Below, in pieces: positions 28,538 through 37,104 of a stretch of DNA of 64,000 nucleotides. Position 1 is the first letter of the stretch. Each line of letters begins with the position of its first letter. The stretch is from assembly GCF_000425625.1 (NCBI RefSeq), contig NZ_KE384407.1:234188-298187 (forward strand), read 5' to 3'. The notes beneath the pieces are model-generated. The model was given only the letters and a program-made list of their open reading frames with translations, had not been told where the DNA came from and did no database searches. The translations under genes and the position numbers were made by a program. This stretch comes from Stutzerimonas azotifigens DSM 17556. Lineage in GTDB: Bacteria; Pseudomonadota; Gammaproteobacteria; Pseudomonadales; Pseudomonadaceae.

Positions 28538-31153
28538 ATGACAGAGACAGGCCCCGGCGATTACCGGGGCTCCGTCGTGCATGCCCGTTCAAGGAAGCGA
28601 CCGTTGTCCGATCTGCCTTTTTCTTCCCTGCCGAAATTCCAGGCGACCTTCGCCCGCCGCGTTCTGCCGGGCATCGTCTGCCTGCTGCTGAGCGCCCTGC
28701 TGGGGACGGCGATCACGCTGGCCCATCTGGCCCGCAACCTGGACCGGGAGGAGCTTGAGCGCGGCCGCTTCCTCGCCGAGAAGGCGCTGCAGGTACCGCA
28801 CGAGTGGCTGGCCCGCTCGGTGGCCGACAACGCCTTCTGGGGCGATGCCTATGCCCGGCTCAACGGGGTGCCCGACATCGAGTGGGCCTATCGCCAGGGC
28901 AACCTCGGCCCTTCCCTGCATCGGGACTTCGGCACTGAAGGCCTGTTCGTGGTGGATGCGCAGGGTCGCACCACCTATTCGGTGATCGACGGCAAGCTGG
29001 TCACGGTCGACGCCGCCGCCTGGTTCCAGTCCGGGCTGCCGCGGCTGCTGGATCAGGCCCGCGGCGCAGACGAGCAAGGCGCCACCGCGGTACTGAGCTC
29101 CGCCGGCACGCCGGTGATCGCCGCCGCGGCGATGTTCACGCCTGGCCACAGCGACGTGCCGCCCATGGACGGCCCTGCCTCGGTGCTGATCCTCGCCGAC
29201 GTGCTGGACCCCGAGCGCCTCGAACAGCTCGGCGAAGCCTACGCCGTCGAAGGCCTGCGGGTGGTGCCGCGCGACGAGGAGGCGGACGACGCGTCGATCC
29301 ACCTGCGCTACGAGGACGGCACGCCGCTCACCTTCGGCTGGACGCCCGAACGCCCCGGCCGGCATATGCTGTTCGTCACGCTGCCCATCCTCGCGCTGGT
29401 CAGCCTCGGCCTCGGCTTCCTCGCCTGGCTGCTGCTGCGCCAGGCGCTGCGCGCCACTCAGCTGATGGACGCCAGCTACGAGCGGCTGGCCAACAGCCGC
29501 CAGGCCCTGGCGGCCAGCGAAGCGCGCTTTCGCGACGTCGCCGAGGCCGCCTCGGACTGGATCTGGGAGACCGACGAGCAGTTGCGCCTGACCTACCTCT
29601 CCTGCCGCTTCGAGCAGATCACCGGGCACCGGCCCGAGGTCTGGCTGGAGCAGCCGCTGGGCGCCCTGCTGACCAGCGACGACGAGGCGCTGCAGGGCTG
29701 GCTGCTCAGCCCCGACGAGGCGCCCCTGCGCTGCCGCTATCGCTCGGCCGACGGCCACGCCCGGCACTGCCGGCTGGCGGCCAAGCCTATCCTGCGCGAC
29801 GGCAGGTTGATCGGCTACCGGGGCACGGCGACCGACACCACCGAGGAAACCGAGGCGCAGGCGCGCATCGCCCACCTGTCGCAGCACGACGCACTGACCG
29901 GCCTGCCGAACCGCAACCAGCTGCGCGAGCACCTCGAGCAACGGCTCGAGCCCGGCGGCGGCCAGCCGGCGGCCTGCACCCTGCTGTACATCGACCTCGA
30001 CCGCTTCAAGCCGATCAACGACACCTTTGGCCACGCGGCCGGCGACGAGGTGCTGCTGCAGGTGGCCGAGCGCCTGCGGCTGTGTACCCGCGACGGCGAC
30101 CTAATCGCCCGCCTGGGCGGCGACGAGTTCGTCATGGTGCTCGACGGAACGCATGCCGAGGCCGACATCGAGCACCTCTGCGCGCGCCTGATGGCGGCAC
30201 TGGACGAGCCCTTCCAGCATGCCGGCCAGCGCCTGTACATCGGCGCCAGCATCGGCATCGCGAACGCCCCGCAGGACGCCGCGCGCGCCGGCGAGCTGCT
30301 ACGCCGCGCCGACGTCGCGCTGTACCAGGCCAAGGCGGACGGGCGCGGCGCCTGGCGCTTCTATTCCCAAGAAATGGACGACCGCCTGCACGAACGCCAG
30401 CGCCTGGAGGACGAACTGCGCACGGCCATCGACAAGGGCCAGTTCGTCCTGCACTTCCAGCCGCGCTACCTCAGCGAAGGGCTGCGACTGCGCGGCGCCG
30501 AGGCGCTGCTGCGCTGGCAGCACCCCACGCAGGGGCTGCTGCTGCCCGACACCTTCATACCGCTGGCCGAGGAGACCGGGCTGATCGTGCCGCTGGGCGC
30601 CTGGGTGCTGCGCGAAGCCTGCGTGCAGGCCAGGCACTGGCCGCAGGACACGGTGGTCTCGGTCAATCTGTCGGCGATCCAGCTGCGGCGCGGCAAGCTG
30701 CTGGACGAGGTTCGCGCCGCCCTGTTCGAAAGCGATCTGCCGGCCGGCCGGCTGGAACTGGAGATCACCGAGAGCGCCCTGCTGCACGACAGCCAGGCGA
30801 CCCTGGAACTGTTGCGCAGCCTCAAGGCGCTGGGCGTGCGCATGGCCATGGACGATTTCGGCACCGGCTATTCGTCGCTGAGCAACCTGCGCAACTTCCC
30901 GTTCGACCTGATCAAGATCGACCGCAGTTTCGTCGCCGGCATGGCCAGTTCGCCGGACGACCAGTCCATCGTGCACGCCCTCATCGGCCTGGGCCGCGGC
31001 CTGCGCCTGGAGGTCACCGCCGAGGGCGTGGAGACCGCCGACCAGTTGCAGACGCTGGTGGCCGCCGGCTGCACCGAGGTGCAGGGGTTCCACATGAGCC
31101 AGCCGCTGCCTGCGCAGGCGCTTTACCAGCTGTTCGGGCAGGCGCCGGGCTGA
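28538..31153 (+). CDS. CHASE4-PAS-GGDEF-EAL membrane protein (c-di-GMP turnover)
   Basis: 871 residues. A membrane helix (about 37-57), a CHASE4-like periplasmic domain, a second helix (about 278-298), PAS (325-445), GGDEF (450-615) and EAL (620-865). GGDEF is intact near residue 525 and preceded by an RDGD I-site at the five-residue spacing. The EAL domain retains EALLRW (about 655) and DDFGTGYSSL, so both synthesis and hydrolysis of c-di-GMP are chemically possible. The start is uncertain: TTG at 28604 has a better ribosome-binding site (AAGGAAG) than ATG 28538. Confidence 0.92.
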   Translation: MTETGPGDYRGSVVHARSRKRPLSDLPFSSLPKFQATFARRVLPGIVCLLLSALLGTAITLAHLARNLDREELERGRFLAEKALQVPHEWLARSVADNAFWGDAYARLNGVPDIEWAYRQGNLGPSLHRDFGTEGLFVVDAQGRTTYSVIDGKLVTVDAAAWFQSGLPRLLDQARGADEQGATAVLSSAGTPVIAAAAMFTPGHSDVPPMDGPASVLILADVLDPERLEQLGEAYAVEGLRVVPRDEEADDASIHLRYEDGTPLTFGWTPERPGRHMLFVTLPILALVSLGLGFLAWLLLRQALRATQLMDASYERLANSRQALAASEARFRDVAEAASDWIWETDEQLRLTYLSCRFEQITGHRPEVWLEQPLGALLTSDDEALQGWLLSPDEAPLRCRYRSADGHARHCRLAAKPILRDGRLIGYRGTATDTTEETEAQARIAHLSQHDALTGLPNRNQLREHLEQRLEPGGGQPAACTLLYIDLDRFKPINDTFGHAAGDEVLLQVAERLRLCTRDGDLIARLGGDEFVMVLDGTHAEADIEHLCARLMAALDEPFQHAGQRLYIGASIGIANAPQDAARAGELLRRADVALYQAKADGRGAWRFYSQEMDDRLHERQRLEDELRTAIDKGQFVLHFQPRYLSEGLRLRGAEALLRWQHPTQGLLLPDTFIPLAEETGLIVPLGAWVLREACVQARHWPQDTVVSVNLSAIQLRRGKLLDEVRAALFESDLPAGRLELEITESALLHDSQATLELLRSLKALGVRMAMDDFGTGYSSLSNLRNFPFDLIKIDRSFVAGMASSPDDQSIVHALIGLGRGLRLEVTAEGVETADQLQTLVAAGCTEVQGFHMSQPLPAQALYQLFGQAPG
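28552..28572 (+). promoter_or_regulatory. GC-rich hairpin at the 5' end of the GGDEF/EAL gene
   Basis: GCCCCGG and CCGGGGC are separated by six bases (CGATTA), a stable stem. It sits between two candidate starts (ATG 28538 and TTG 28604) of the downstream c-di-GMP gene. If translation starts at the TTG, the hairpin is in the leader and could end upstream transcripts or affect translation. Confidence 0.5.
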
Positions 31154-31159
31154 ACGGCC

Positions 31160-31645
31160 TCAGCGGCGGAACTCGAACTGCACCTCGGCGCCCTGGATCA
31201 GCGGATCGTCGGGCTGCTGGCCGGAGATCAGCCGACCGCTCAGGCCGACGCCGTCCGGCTCATGCGCGCCGAACAGCGGCGGCAGCAGCGGCTGCGGCTC
31301 CATGGATTCGGGCATCAGCTCGGCCGCCCAATCCTCCGGCAGGCTCAGGTCCAGATCGAGCGACTGGACCCGGACATTTTCCTCCGCCTGCGCCTGGCCT
31401 TTCGCCGGCGACGCGGGGCGCCGCTCGCGCGGCGGCGCGGCCGGGGCGGAGGATGCGGCCACGGCAGCCGCCTGCGCCTGCGACGGCGGCGGCACGGCCG
31501 GCGGTTCGGGCCTTGCCGGCGCGCTCGGTTCGGTGGTCGGCGCGGCCGGCGTCGGAGCCGGGCCCGGCGGTGCCGGCACCTCGCGCTCGCAACCGGCCAG
31601 CAGCAGCAAGCCCAGCCCGAAGGCGCAGCAAAGCCTGTTCGTCAT
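31160..31645 (-). CDS. Proline/alanine-rich lipoprotein of unknown function
   Basis: 161 residues with a lipoprotein signal (CCAFGLGLLLLAGC). Then comes a long Pro/Ala-rich linker and a short C-terminal region with LDLDLSLPEDWAAELMPE and VGLSGRLISGQQ. I do not recognise a catalytic domain. It follows the MocR-type regulator by 25 bp on the same strand and is convergent with the GGDEF/EAL gene (6 bp apart). ATG 31645 is chosen because it directly precedes the signal peptide. Confidence 0.75.
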   Translation of the reverse strand: MTNRLCCAFGLGLLLLAGCEREVPAPPGPAPTPAAPTTEPSAPARPEPPAVPPPSQAQAAAVAASSAPAAPPRERRPASPAKGQAQAEENVRVQSLDLDLSLPEDWAAELMPESMEPQPLLPPLFGAHEPDGVGLSGRLISGQQPDDPLIQGAEVQFEFRR

Positions 31646-31670
31646 CGTTCGTCCGCCTCCCGTTCGCCGC

Positions 31671-33128
31671 TCAGGCCATCTGGCACGGCGCGGACTCCGC
31701 CTGCGCCTCGTCGCAGAGCTCGGCCGCCAACGCACCCAGGGTACGCAGCGCCTGCTCGGCGGCACGCCCCATCGGCAGCGCGCAGTTGAGCCGGATGCAG
31801 TGGTTGAATTGCTCGGTATTGCTGAAGATCAGCCCCGGCGCGATGCTGATGCCGCGTTCCAGCGCGCGGCCGTGCAGCGCCTTGGTGTTGACCGGCGCCG
31901 GCAGGCTGACCCAGAGGATGAAGCCGCCGCTGGGCCGGGTCATCTGGGTGCCCTCGGGGAAGTAGCGCTGCACCGCCAGCTGGAAGGCGGTCAGGTTCTT
32001 GCGGTATTCCTGGCGGATCGAGCGCAGGTGGCGGTCGTAGCCGCCATTCTCGAGGTAGGCGGCGACCCCCATCTGCGTCAGGCTGCAGGCCGAATGGGTG
32101 CTGAAGGTCTGCAGCCGCTGGACCTCGGCCTGGTAGGGCCCGGCGATGATCCAGCCGATGCGCACGCCCGGCGACAGGGTCTTGGAAAAGCTCGAGCAGT
32201 AGATCACCCGGCCGTCGCGGTCGTGCGACTTCAGCGCCTTGACCGTGCCCTGCTCGAACAGCAGCTCGCCGTAGATGTCGTCCTCGACCACGCGGATGTC
32301 GAAGCGCCCGGCCAGCTCCAGCAGCTGCCGCTGGCGCGGCTCCGGGATGGTCCCGCCCAGCGGGTTGCTCAGCCGCGCGGTGAGTACCAGGGCCTTGATC
32401 GGCCACTGGCTGGCGGCCAGCTGCAGGGCTTCCAGGCTGATGCCGGTGGTCGGGTCGCTGGGAATCTCGATGACCTTCAGCCCCAGCAGGTCGGCCAGCT
32501 GCAGCAGCCCGTAGTAGGTGGGCGACTCGGCGGCGATCAGGTCGCCGGGCCTGGTCAGTACGCGCAGGGACATCTGCAGCGCATCGACGCAACCATGGGT
32601 GATCACGATCTCGGCCGGGTCCACCACCACTCCGGCGTCACGCATGCGGATCGCCACCTGCCGGCGCAGCGGCTCGAAGCCCGGGCTGAACATGTAGCTG
32701 AAGGCCTGGGCGCTGTGGAAACGGGTGACCTTGGCCAGTTGCTGGTGCAGCGCCCGCACCGGCAGGTAGTCGACGTGCGGCACCGCCGCACCGAGCGGGA
32801 TGACGCCTTCGCGGCGGGTCTGGCTGAGCACCTGGTTGATGATGCTGCTGCGGGTGACCAGGGTTGGCCGCTCCACCCGCGCGATGTCCGGCGTCGGCGC
32901 GGTCAGCGCGGCGGTCTGGTGGACGTAGAACCCCGATTGCGGGCGTGCGCGGATCAGCCCCTGGTCTTCGAGATTGGCGTAGGCCTGCAGGACGGTGGCG
33001 TGGCTGACGTTCAGTTGCAGGCTCATCTTGCGCACCGACGGCACCCGCTCGCCGGGGCGGTAGACGCCGCGGCGGATGTCTTCGGCAAGCTGCTGAGCGA
33101 TACGCTGGTAAAGCAACAGATTGGTCAT
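31671..33128 (-). CDS. MocR-type transcriptional regulator (GntR HTH + aminotransferase fold)
   Basis: 485 residues: an N-terminal GntR winged helix (residues 1-70, VPSVRKMSLQLNVSHATVLQAYANL) and a fold-type I aminotransferase domain with the PLP lysine K316 in SSFSKTLSPGVRIGW. MocR proteins sense PLP-amine adducts and often control a neighbour or PLP/amino-acid metabolism. Here the only co-directional neighbour is the lipoprotein gene 25 bp downstream. ATG 33128 is chosen over an upstream extension with no domain content. Confidence 0.9.
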   Translation of the reverse strand: MTNLLLYQRIAQQLAEDIRRGVYRPGERVPSVRKMSLQLNVSHATVLQAYANLEDQGLIRARPQSGFYVHQTAALTAPTPDIARVERPTLVTRSSIINQVLSQTRREGVIPLGAAVPHVDYLPVRALHQQLAKVTRFHSAQAFSYMFSPGFEPLRRQVAIRMRDAGVVVDPAEIVITHGCVDALQMSLRVLTRPGDLIAAESPTYYGLLQLADLLGLKVIEIPSDPTTGISLEALQLAASQWPIKALVLTARLSNPLGGTIPEPRQRQLLELAGRFDIRVVEDDIYGELLFEQGTVKALKSHDRDGRVIYCSSFSKTLSPGVRIGWIIAGPYQAEVQRLQTFSTHSACSLTQMGVAAYLENGGYDRHLRSIRQEYRKNLTAFQLAVQRYFPEGTQMTRPSGGFILWVSLPAPVNTKALHGRALERGISIAPGLIFSNTEQFNHCIRLNCALPMGRAAEQALRTLGALAAELCDEAQAESAPCQMA

Positions 33129-33249
33129 GGCACCGTCCCCTGGAACTGAACCGAAACAGTAGCCCAGAGGACGACCAAACACCAGTACAGTTATTGCCCG
33201 CCTGGATGGCACAGTGCGGCTCGCGAGCGCGCCGCACCGCGGGAAACCG

Positions 33250-34050
33250 CTAGCGCGGCGCGCTCAGCACGCCCTGGGCGTCGGAAAAGACGATCTCGAC
33301 CCGGCGATTCTGCGCCCGACCCCGCTCCGACGCGTTCTCCGCCAGCGGATACGCTTCACCGTAGCCCGTCACCTGCATGCGCTCGGGCGCGACTCCCAGC
33401 TCCTGCAACAACTGCGCGACGGACTGTGCCCGGGCCCGCGAGAGCTCCAGGTTGGCGGCGGCATTGCCCCGATTGTCGCTGTAGCCCTCGATGCGGATCA
33501 CCCGCTGCGGATTGATGCGCAGGAAATGCGCCAGGCGCAGCAGCGTCCGGCTGGCCGACGGGCTGAGCGCGCTGCTGCCGGACTGGAACAGCACGTCGCC
33601 GAGGGTCATCACCAGGCCACGGTCGGTTTCGGTCGCCGCCAGGCTCATCATCTGGTCCTCCAGCCAGCGCCCCTGCTGCTGGGCGCTGAGCAGCTCGGCC
33701 TCCTGCAGCGCCATGCGCAGCCGGTCGCGCTCCATGCCCATCTGCGCGGCGCGTTCCTGGTTGAGCGCCAGCTCGCTGTGCTGGCGCGCGATCTCGCTGT
33801 AACGCTGGCTCAGGTAGGCGTAGTGGGCGACATCCCCGCTGGCGCCCAGGTAGCCGGAAAAGCGCTGGGCACGCTCCAGCGACTCGCCGGCGCGCGTCAC
33901 CTCCTTGGGCGCGCTGCGCAGCACGTCCGGGTCCTGGCGAACGCCTTCGTAACTGGCCGAGGCCCTGGCCAGGGCCTGCTCGGCCTCCTGGCTGGCGCAC
34001 CCGGCGAGCGCCAGGGCCGGCAACAGCAGCATCCACGCGCACCCGTTCAT
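33250..34050 (-). CDS. OmpA-family lipoprotein (DUF4398-like N-terminus)
   Basis: 266 residues. A lipobox (ALALAGC) is followed by a helical Gln/Glu-rich segment resembling DUF4398, then an OmpA C-terminal peptidoglycan-binding domain (DVLFQSGSSALSPSA, IEGYSDNRGNAAANLELSRARAQSV, NRRVEIVF). It probably tethers the outer membrane to peptidoglycan. Its ATG overlaps the stop of the upstream DUF4398 gene by 4 bp. Confidence 0.9.
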   Translation of the reverse strand: MNGCAWMLLLPALALAGCASQEAEQALARASASYEGVRQDPDVLRSAPKEVTRAGESLERAQRFSGYLGASGDVAHYAYLSQRYSEIARQHSELALNQERAAQMGMERDRLRMALQEAELLSAQQQGRWLEDQMMSLAATETDRGLVMTLGDVLFQSGSSALSPSASRTLLRLAHFLRINPQRVIRIEGYSDNRGNAAANLELSRARAQSVAQLLQELGVAPERMQVTGYGEAYPLAENASERGRAQNRRVEIVFSDAQGVLSAPR

Positions 34051-34400
34051 CGCACCTCTCCGAGTTGCTGGCGCAGCCGCGCGATGTGGGCGCTCAGCTC
34101 CACGAGCTGGTCCCGGCTCTTCTGGTTCAGGTGCTGCGCCTCGGCCAGCCGCGCGTCCAGCTCGGCCTGCTCCGCCAGCAGGCGCGCCGCCTTGTTGTCG
34201 CCGTCGGCGAGCGCCCTGCCGGCTTCGGCGAGCTTCTGCTCGGCCAGCGCCAGTTCGGCGGATTCGGACGTGGCGCCGACCGCCTTGGCCTGGGTAATGG
34301 TCTGTTCGGTCAGCCGTAGCTGCTCGCTCGGCACCGGGTCGCTCGCACAGCCGGCCAGCAGGCCGAGCGCGGAAAGCAGGATGATGAGGGTCTTGTTCAC
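34047..34400 (-). CDS. DUF4398 domain lipoprotein
   Basis: 117 residues from a GTG start: lipobox LLSALGLLAGC, then Ala/Leu/Glu/Gln-rich helices with coiled-coil character, typical of DUF4398 envelope proteins. It lies 11 bp after the solute-binding protein gene and overlaps the OmpA gene (ATGA), so the three form an operon. Function unknown; pairing with an OmpA protein suggests a cell-envelope role. Confidence 0.85.
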   Translation of the reverse strand: MNKTLIILLSALGLLAGCASDPVPSEQLRLTEQTITQAKAVGATSESAELALAEQKLAEAGRALADGDNKAARLLAEQAELDARLAEAQHLNQKSRDQLVELSAHIARLRQQLGEVR

Positions 34401-34411
34401 GTCGGAATGCT

Positions 34412-35236
34412 CTATTCGTTGGCAGTGCCGGCCGGCTGCAGCTGCTGCGCCGTCCAGCGCGCGAGGTTCTCCTCGATCAGTTGCCGAGGCAGACCGGCGG
34501 CGCGGAATTCTGTCATTTTCAGCGCCAGCTGTCCCCGCAGCCAGGCGCTGTTGCAGGCCGAATCGTGGGACACGGCGAAGTGCATGCTGCGGCTCAGCAC
34601 CGGCGGCTCCAGTGGCTCGATGTCGTCCATCAGACCGAGCGGCTCGGCGCGGCTGAGCACGGAAAAGCGCTCGTGCAGCAGGTAGTCGGCGTCGCCGGTC
34701 ACCAGTTCCTGCAGCGCCCGGGTCAGCCCCTGGACCGGACGCAGCTGCAGGCGTTCGGCGGCGAAGGCGTCGAACTGGCTGCCGAGCGAGCGCCCGGCCA
34801 GCACCATGCCCCGCAGCCCGGAGAGGTCCTCGCGGCTGCGGTAGCCGAAGGTACGGTTGCGCGGCGCCCAGACGAGCGTCTGCAACTGCAGGATCGGTGG
34901 GTGGATGAAATCCAGCTCGTCGAGCCGGTCGGCGACCAGCACGGCGTCGGCGAGGATGTCGATGCGCCCGGTCCGCACCTCCTCCAGCGCTGCCTGCGCA
35001 TCGCCGCTGTGCAGCACTTCGAGCTGCAGGCCCATGGCTTCGGCGGCACGCGTGAGCAGGTCGGCATTGGCGCCGATCAGCCGCTCCGGATTCTGCGGGT
35101 CGCGCCAGAGATACGGGGGATTGTTGCTGGCGCCGGTGGCGATCAGCCGCTCGCACTTGGCGGCCGCGCTGGCGAGCAGCGGCGAGGCGAGCAGGAAGGT
35201 GGCGAAGGCGAATCGTGAAAGCAGCGCAAACCGCAT
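34412..35236 (-). CDS. Periplasmic solute-binding protein, transporter family 3 type
   Basis: 274 residues with a signal peptide (FALLSRFAFATFLLASPLLASA). The mature part has family-3 binding-protein features (GANADLLTRAAEAMGLQLEVL, ALEEVRTGRIDILADAVLVADR, YLLHERFSVLSR). There are no ABC permease or ATPase genes beside it; it shares an operon with two envelope lipoproteins, so it may be a sensor or orphan binder. ATG 35236 directly precedes the signal peptide. Confidence 0.85.
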   Translation of the reverse strand: MRFALLSRFAFATFLLASPLLASAAAKCERLIATGASNNPPYLWRDPQNPERLIGANADLLTRAAEAMGLQLEVLHSGDAQAALEEVRTGRIDILADAVLVADRLDELDFIHPPILQLQTLVWAPRNRTFGYRSREDLSGLRGMVLAGRSLGSQFDAFAAERLQLRPVQGLTRALQELVTGDADYLLHERFSVLSRAEPLGLMDDIEPLEPPVLSRSMHFAVSHDSACNSAWLRGQLALKMTEFRAAGLPRQLIEENLARWTAQQLQPAGTANE

Positions 35237-35924
35237 GCAGGTCCTCTTCGGCAGGAGCGAGACAGCCGGTCGAGCCGGGATATTACCGCGGCCTACCCCA
35301 TCGGGGCACATAAAAGGTTGAGGGTGATCATCGTTCGCTCTGGCGCCCACGCTGCCTCGGAAGCATGTGACGAAAGGCGGTAACCGCGGCCGCAGAATCC
35401 CCCATCGACATACCCTGCACATCGATTGGCCGATCGGCGCCTGCGTGGATGAGGTTTGCGCCGTCATCCAACCCTACGCCACCTCAACCAAGGGTGGGGA
35501 CGACACCCGAATCCCCGTCAGGAGGCCGAGCGTAGGCGTTGCGCTGGGGGACGCGAGGCATGGACGCCGAGCAAGGAGCGACGGACGGGGCCGCCCAGGC
35601 GGGACGTCCCGTCGTGACGGCCCCCGGAGCAGCGCCGGAGCGAGGGAAGTCCGGCCGCACAGCGGGCGGACCCGGATGTCGGGGTGGCCTTCTTTTTGGT
35701 TACTTGTTCTTGGCCCGGGCGGCGATCCGCAGACAAGAAAAAGTGACGCGCCGTGCGAGGCGCAACCTGTAGCCCTGTGCCGAGGAAAGCGCTACGGGTC
35801 TTCGAAAGGGTATAGAGCCGCCCTCCCCGCCAGCGCTTGTCACGACTTCGCAGGGCGGGTGAAACCCGCGCGGCAGCATTTACACCACAGACCCGCTTCC
35901 CAGGCTGACGCCCACAAAAAAGCC
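35237..35924. other. Gene-poor interval carrying a structured, repeat-like DNA element
   Basis: No convincing gene. 35441-35475 is one half of the GTAGGGTGGA-type repeat. 35540-35780 is a G/C-rich block with an imperfect palindrome: GTTACTTGTTCTTG near 35699 faces CAAGAAAAAGTGAC near 35737. The short plus-strand frame at 35539-35772 (RRQEKVTRRARRNL at its end) looks like repeat translation, not a protein. From memory, related blocks occur between genes in many gammaproteobacteria, conserved as nucleotides; this needs a database check. Confidence 0.6.
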
Positions 35925-36151
35925 CGCTCGAAAGCGTAATGCCGTTCACTTAGGCAAGCTCGCCCCGAGGTCGGGCCTCCCACAAAAGCGGAGTTGCCCG
36001 CCAAGCCCTGTGGGAGGCCGCGCCCGTTCCCGACGGGCTTGCGGCATCCACCACATCCCTGTGGGAGGCGCGCCCTCGCGGCGATGCAGGCCGTAGGCCT
36101 GCCCGAGGCCAAGGGACCATACTTAAGTGAACAGCATTGCGCTCGAAAGCG
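35925..36151. mobile_element. 203-bp MITE-like element with 12-bp target duplication inside the etfA terminator
   Basis: The element (35937-36139) has 18-bp imperfect terminal inverted repeats, TAATGCCGTTCACTTAGG and (complement of the right end) CAATGCTGTTCACTTAAG, 15 of 18 matching. It is flanked by an exact 12-bp direct repeat CGCTCGAAAGCG at 35925-35936 and 36140-36151. The ends and target length resemble IS4-subgroup elements (from memory). It has no transposase, so it would be non-autonomous. The interior carries the CCTCCCACA/TGTGGGAGG palindrome found elsewhere in the window. Confidence 0.8.
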
Positions 36152-36174
36152 GGCTTCTTTCGGCTCGACGACCG

Positions 36175-37104
36175 TCAGATCAGACGCTCGAGCTCCGGAA
36201 CGACCTCGAACAGGTCGCCGACCAGGCCGTAATCGGCTACCTGGAAGATCGGCGCTTCCTCGTCCTTGTTGATCGCCACGATCACCTTGGAGTCCTTCAT
36301 GCCGGCCAGGTGCTGGATGGCACCGGAGATGCCGACCGCGATGTACAGCTGCGGCGCGACGATCTTGCCGGTCTGGCCGACCTGCATGTCGTTCGGCACG
36401 AAGCCGGCGTCGACCGCGGCGCGCGAGGCACCCACCGCCGCGCCGAGCTTGTCGGCCAGCGAGTACAGGTACTTGAAGTTCTCGCCGTTCTGCATGCCGC
36501 GACCGCCGGAAACGACGATCTTGGCGGCGGTCAGTTCCGGACGGTCGGAAGTGGCCAGCTCTTCGCCGACGAAGGCCGACTTGCCGGCATCGCCGGCGCC
36601 GCCAATGGCTTCCACGGCAGCGCTGCCGCCGGTGGCGTTGACCGCGTCGAAGCCGGTGGTGCGCACGGTGATCACCTTGATCGGCGCGCTGGACTGCACG
36701 GTGGCGATGGCGTTGCCGGCGTAGATCGGGCGCTTGAAGGTGTCGGGGCTCTCGACGGCGATGATCTCGGAGATCTGGTCGACGTCCAGCAGCGCAGCGA
36801 CGCGCGGCAGGTAGTTCTTGCCGTTGGTGGTGGCCGGCGCCAGCACGTGGCTGTAGCTCTTGGCCTGCTCGGCGACCAGCGGCGCGACGTTTTCCGGTAG
36901 CTGGTGGGCATAGGCCGCGTCGTCGGCGACCAGTACCTTGGAAACGCCTTCGATCTTGGCTGCCGCCTCGCCTACCGCGCCACAACCGGCGCCGGCGACC
37001 AGCACGTGGATGTCGCCGCCAATGGCCCGGGCCGCGGCAACGGTGTTCAGGGTTGCCGTCCCGAGAACGACGTTGTTGTGTTCAGCGATAACCAGGATAG
37101 CCAT
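36175..37104 (-). CDS. etfA: Electron transfer flavoprotein subunit alpha
   Basis: 309-residue ETF alpha chain with the C-terminal FAD-binding region ([31 protein letters not shown] split around 120-160 and [17 protein letters not shown]). ETF collects electrons from acyl-CoA and other dehydrogenases. Its ATG shares one base with the etfB stop (TGATG). Its native terminator has been split by the MITE-like element just downstream. Confidence 0.96.
   Translation of the reverse strand: MAILVIAEHNNVVLGTATLNTVAAARAIGGDIHVLVAGAGCGAVGEAAAKIEGVSKVLVADDAAYAHQLPENVAPLVAEQAKSYSHVLAPATTNGKNYLPRVAALLDVDQISEIIAVESPDTFKRPIYAGNAIATVQSSAPIKVITVRTTGFDAVNATGGSAAVEAIGGAGDAGKSAFVGEELATSDRPELTAAKIVVSGGRGMQNGENFKYLYSLADKLGAAVGASRAAVDAGFVPNDMQVGQTGKIVAPQLYIAVGISGAIQHLAGMKDSKVIVAINKDEEAPIFQVADYGLVGDLFEVVPELERLI

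Noticed and set aside
35539-35772. 77-codon plus-strand frame ending in RRQEKVTRRARRNL
   Set aside because: No ribosome-binding site; composition follows a palindromic DNA block; better treated as a structured repeat.
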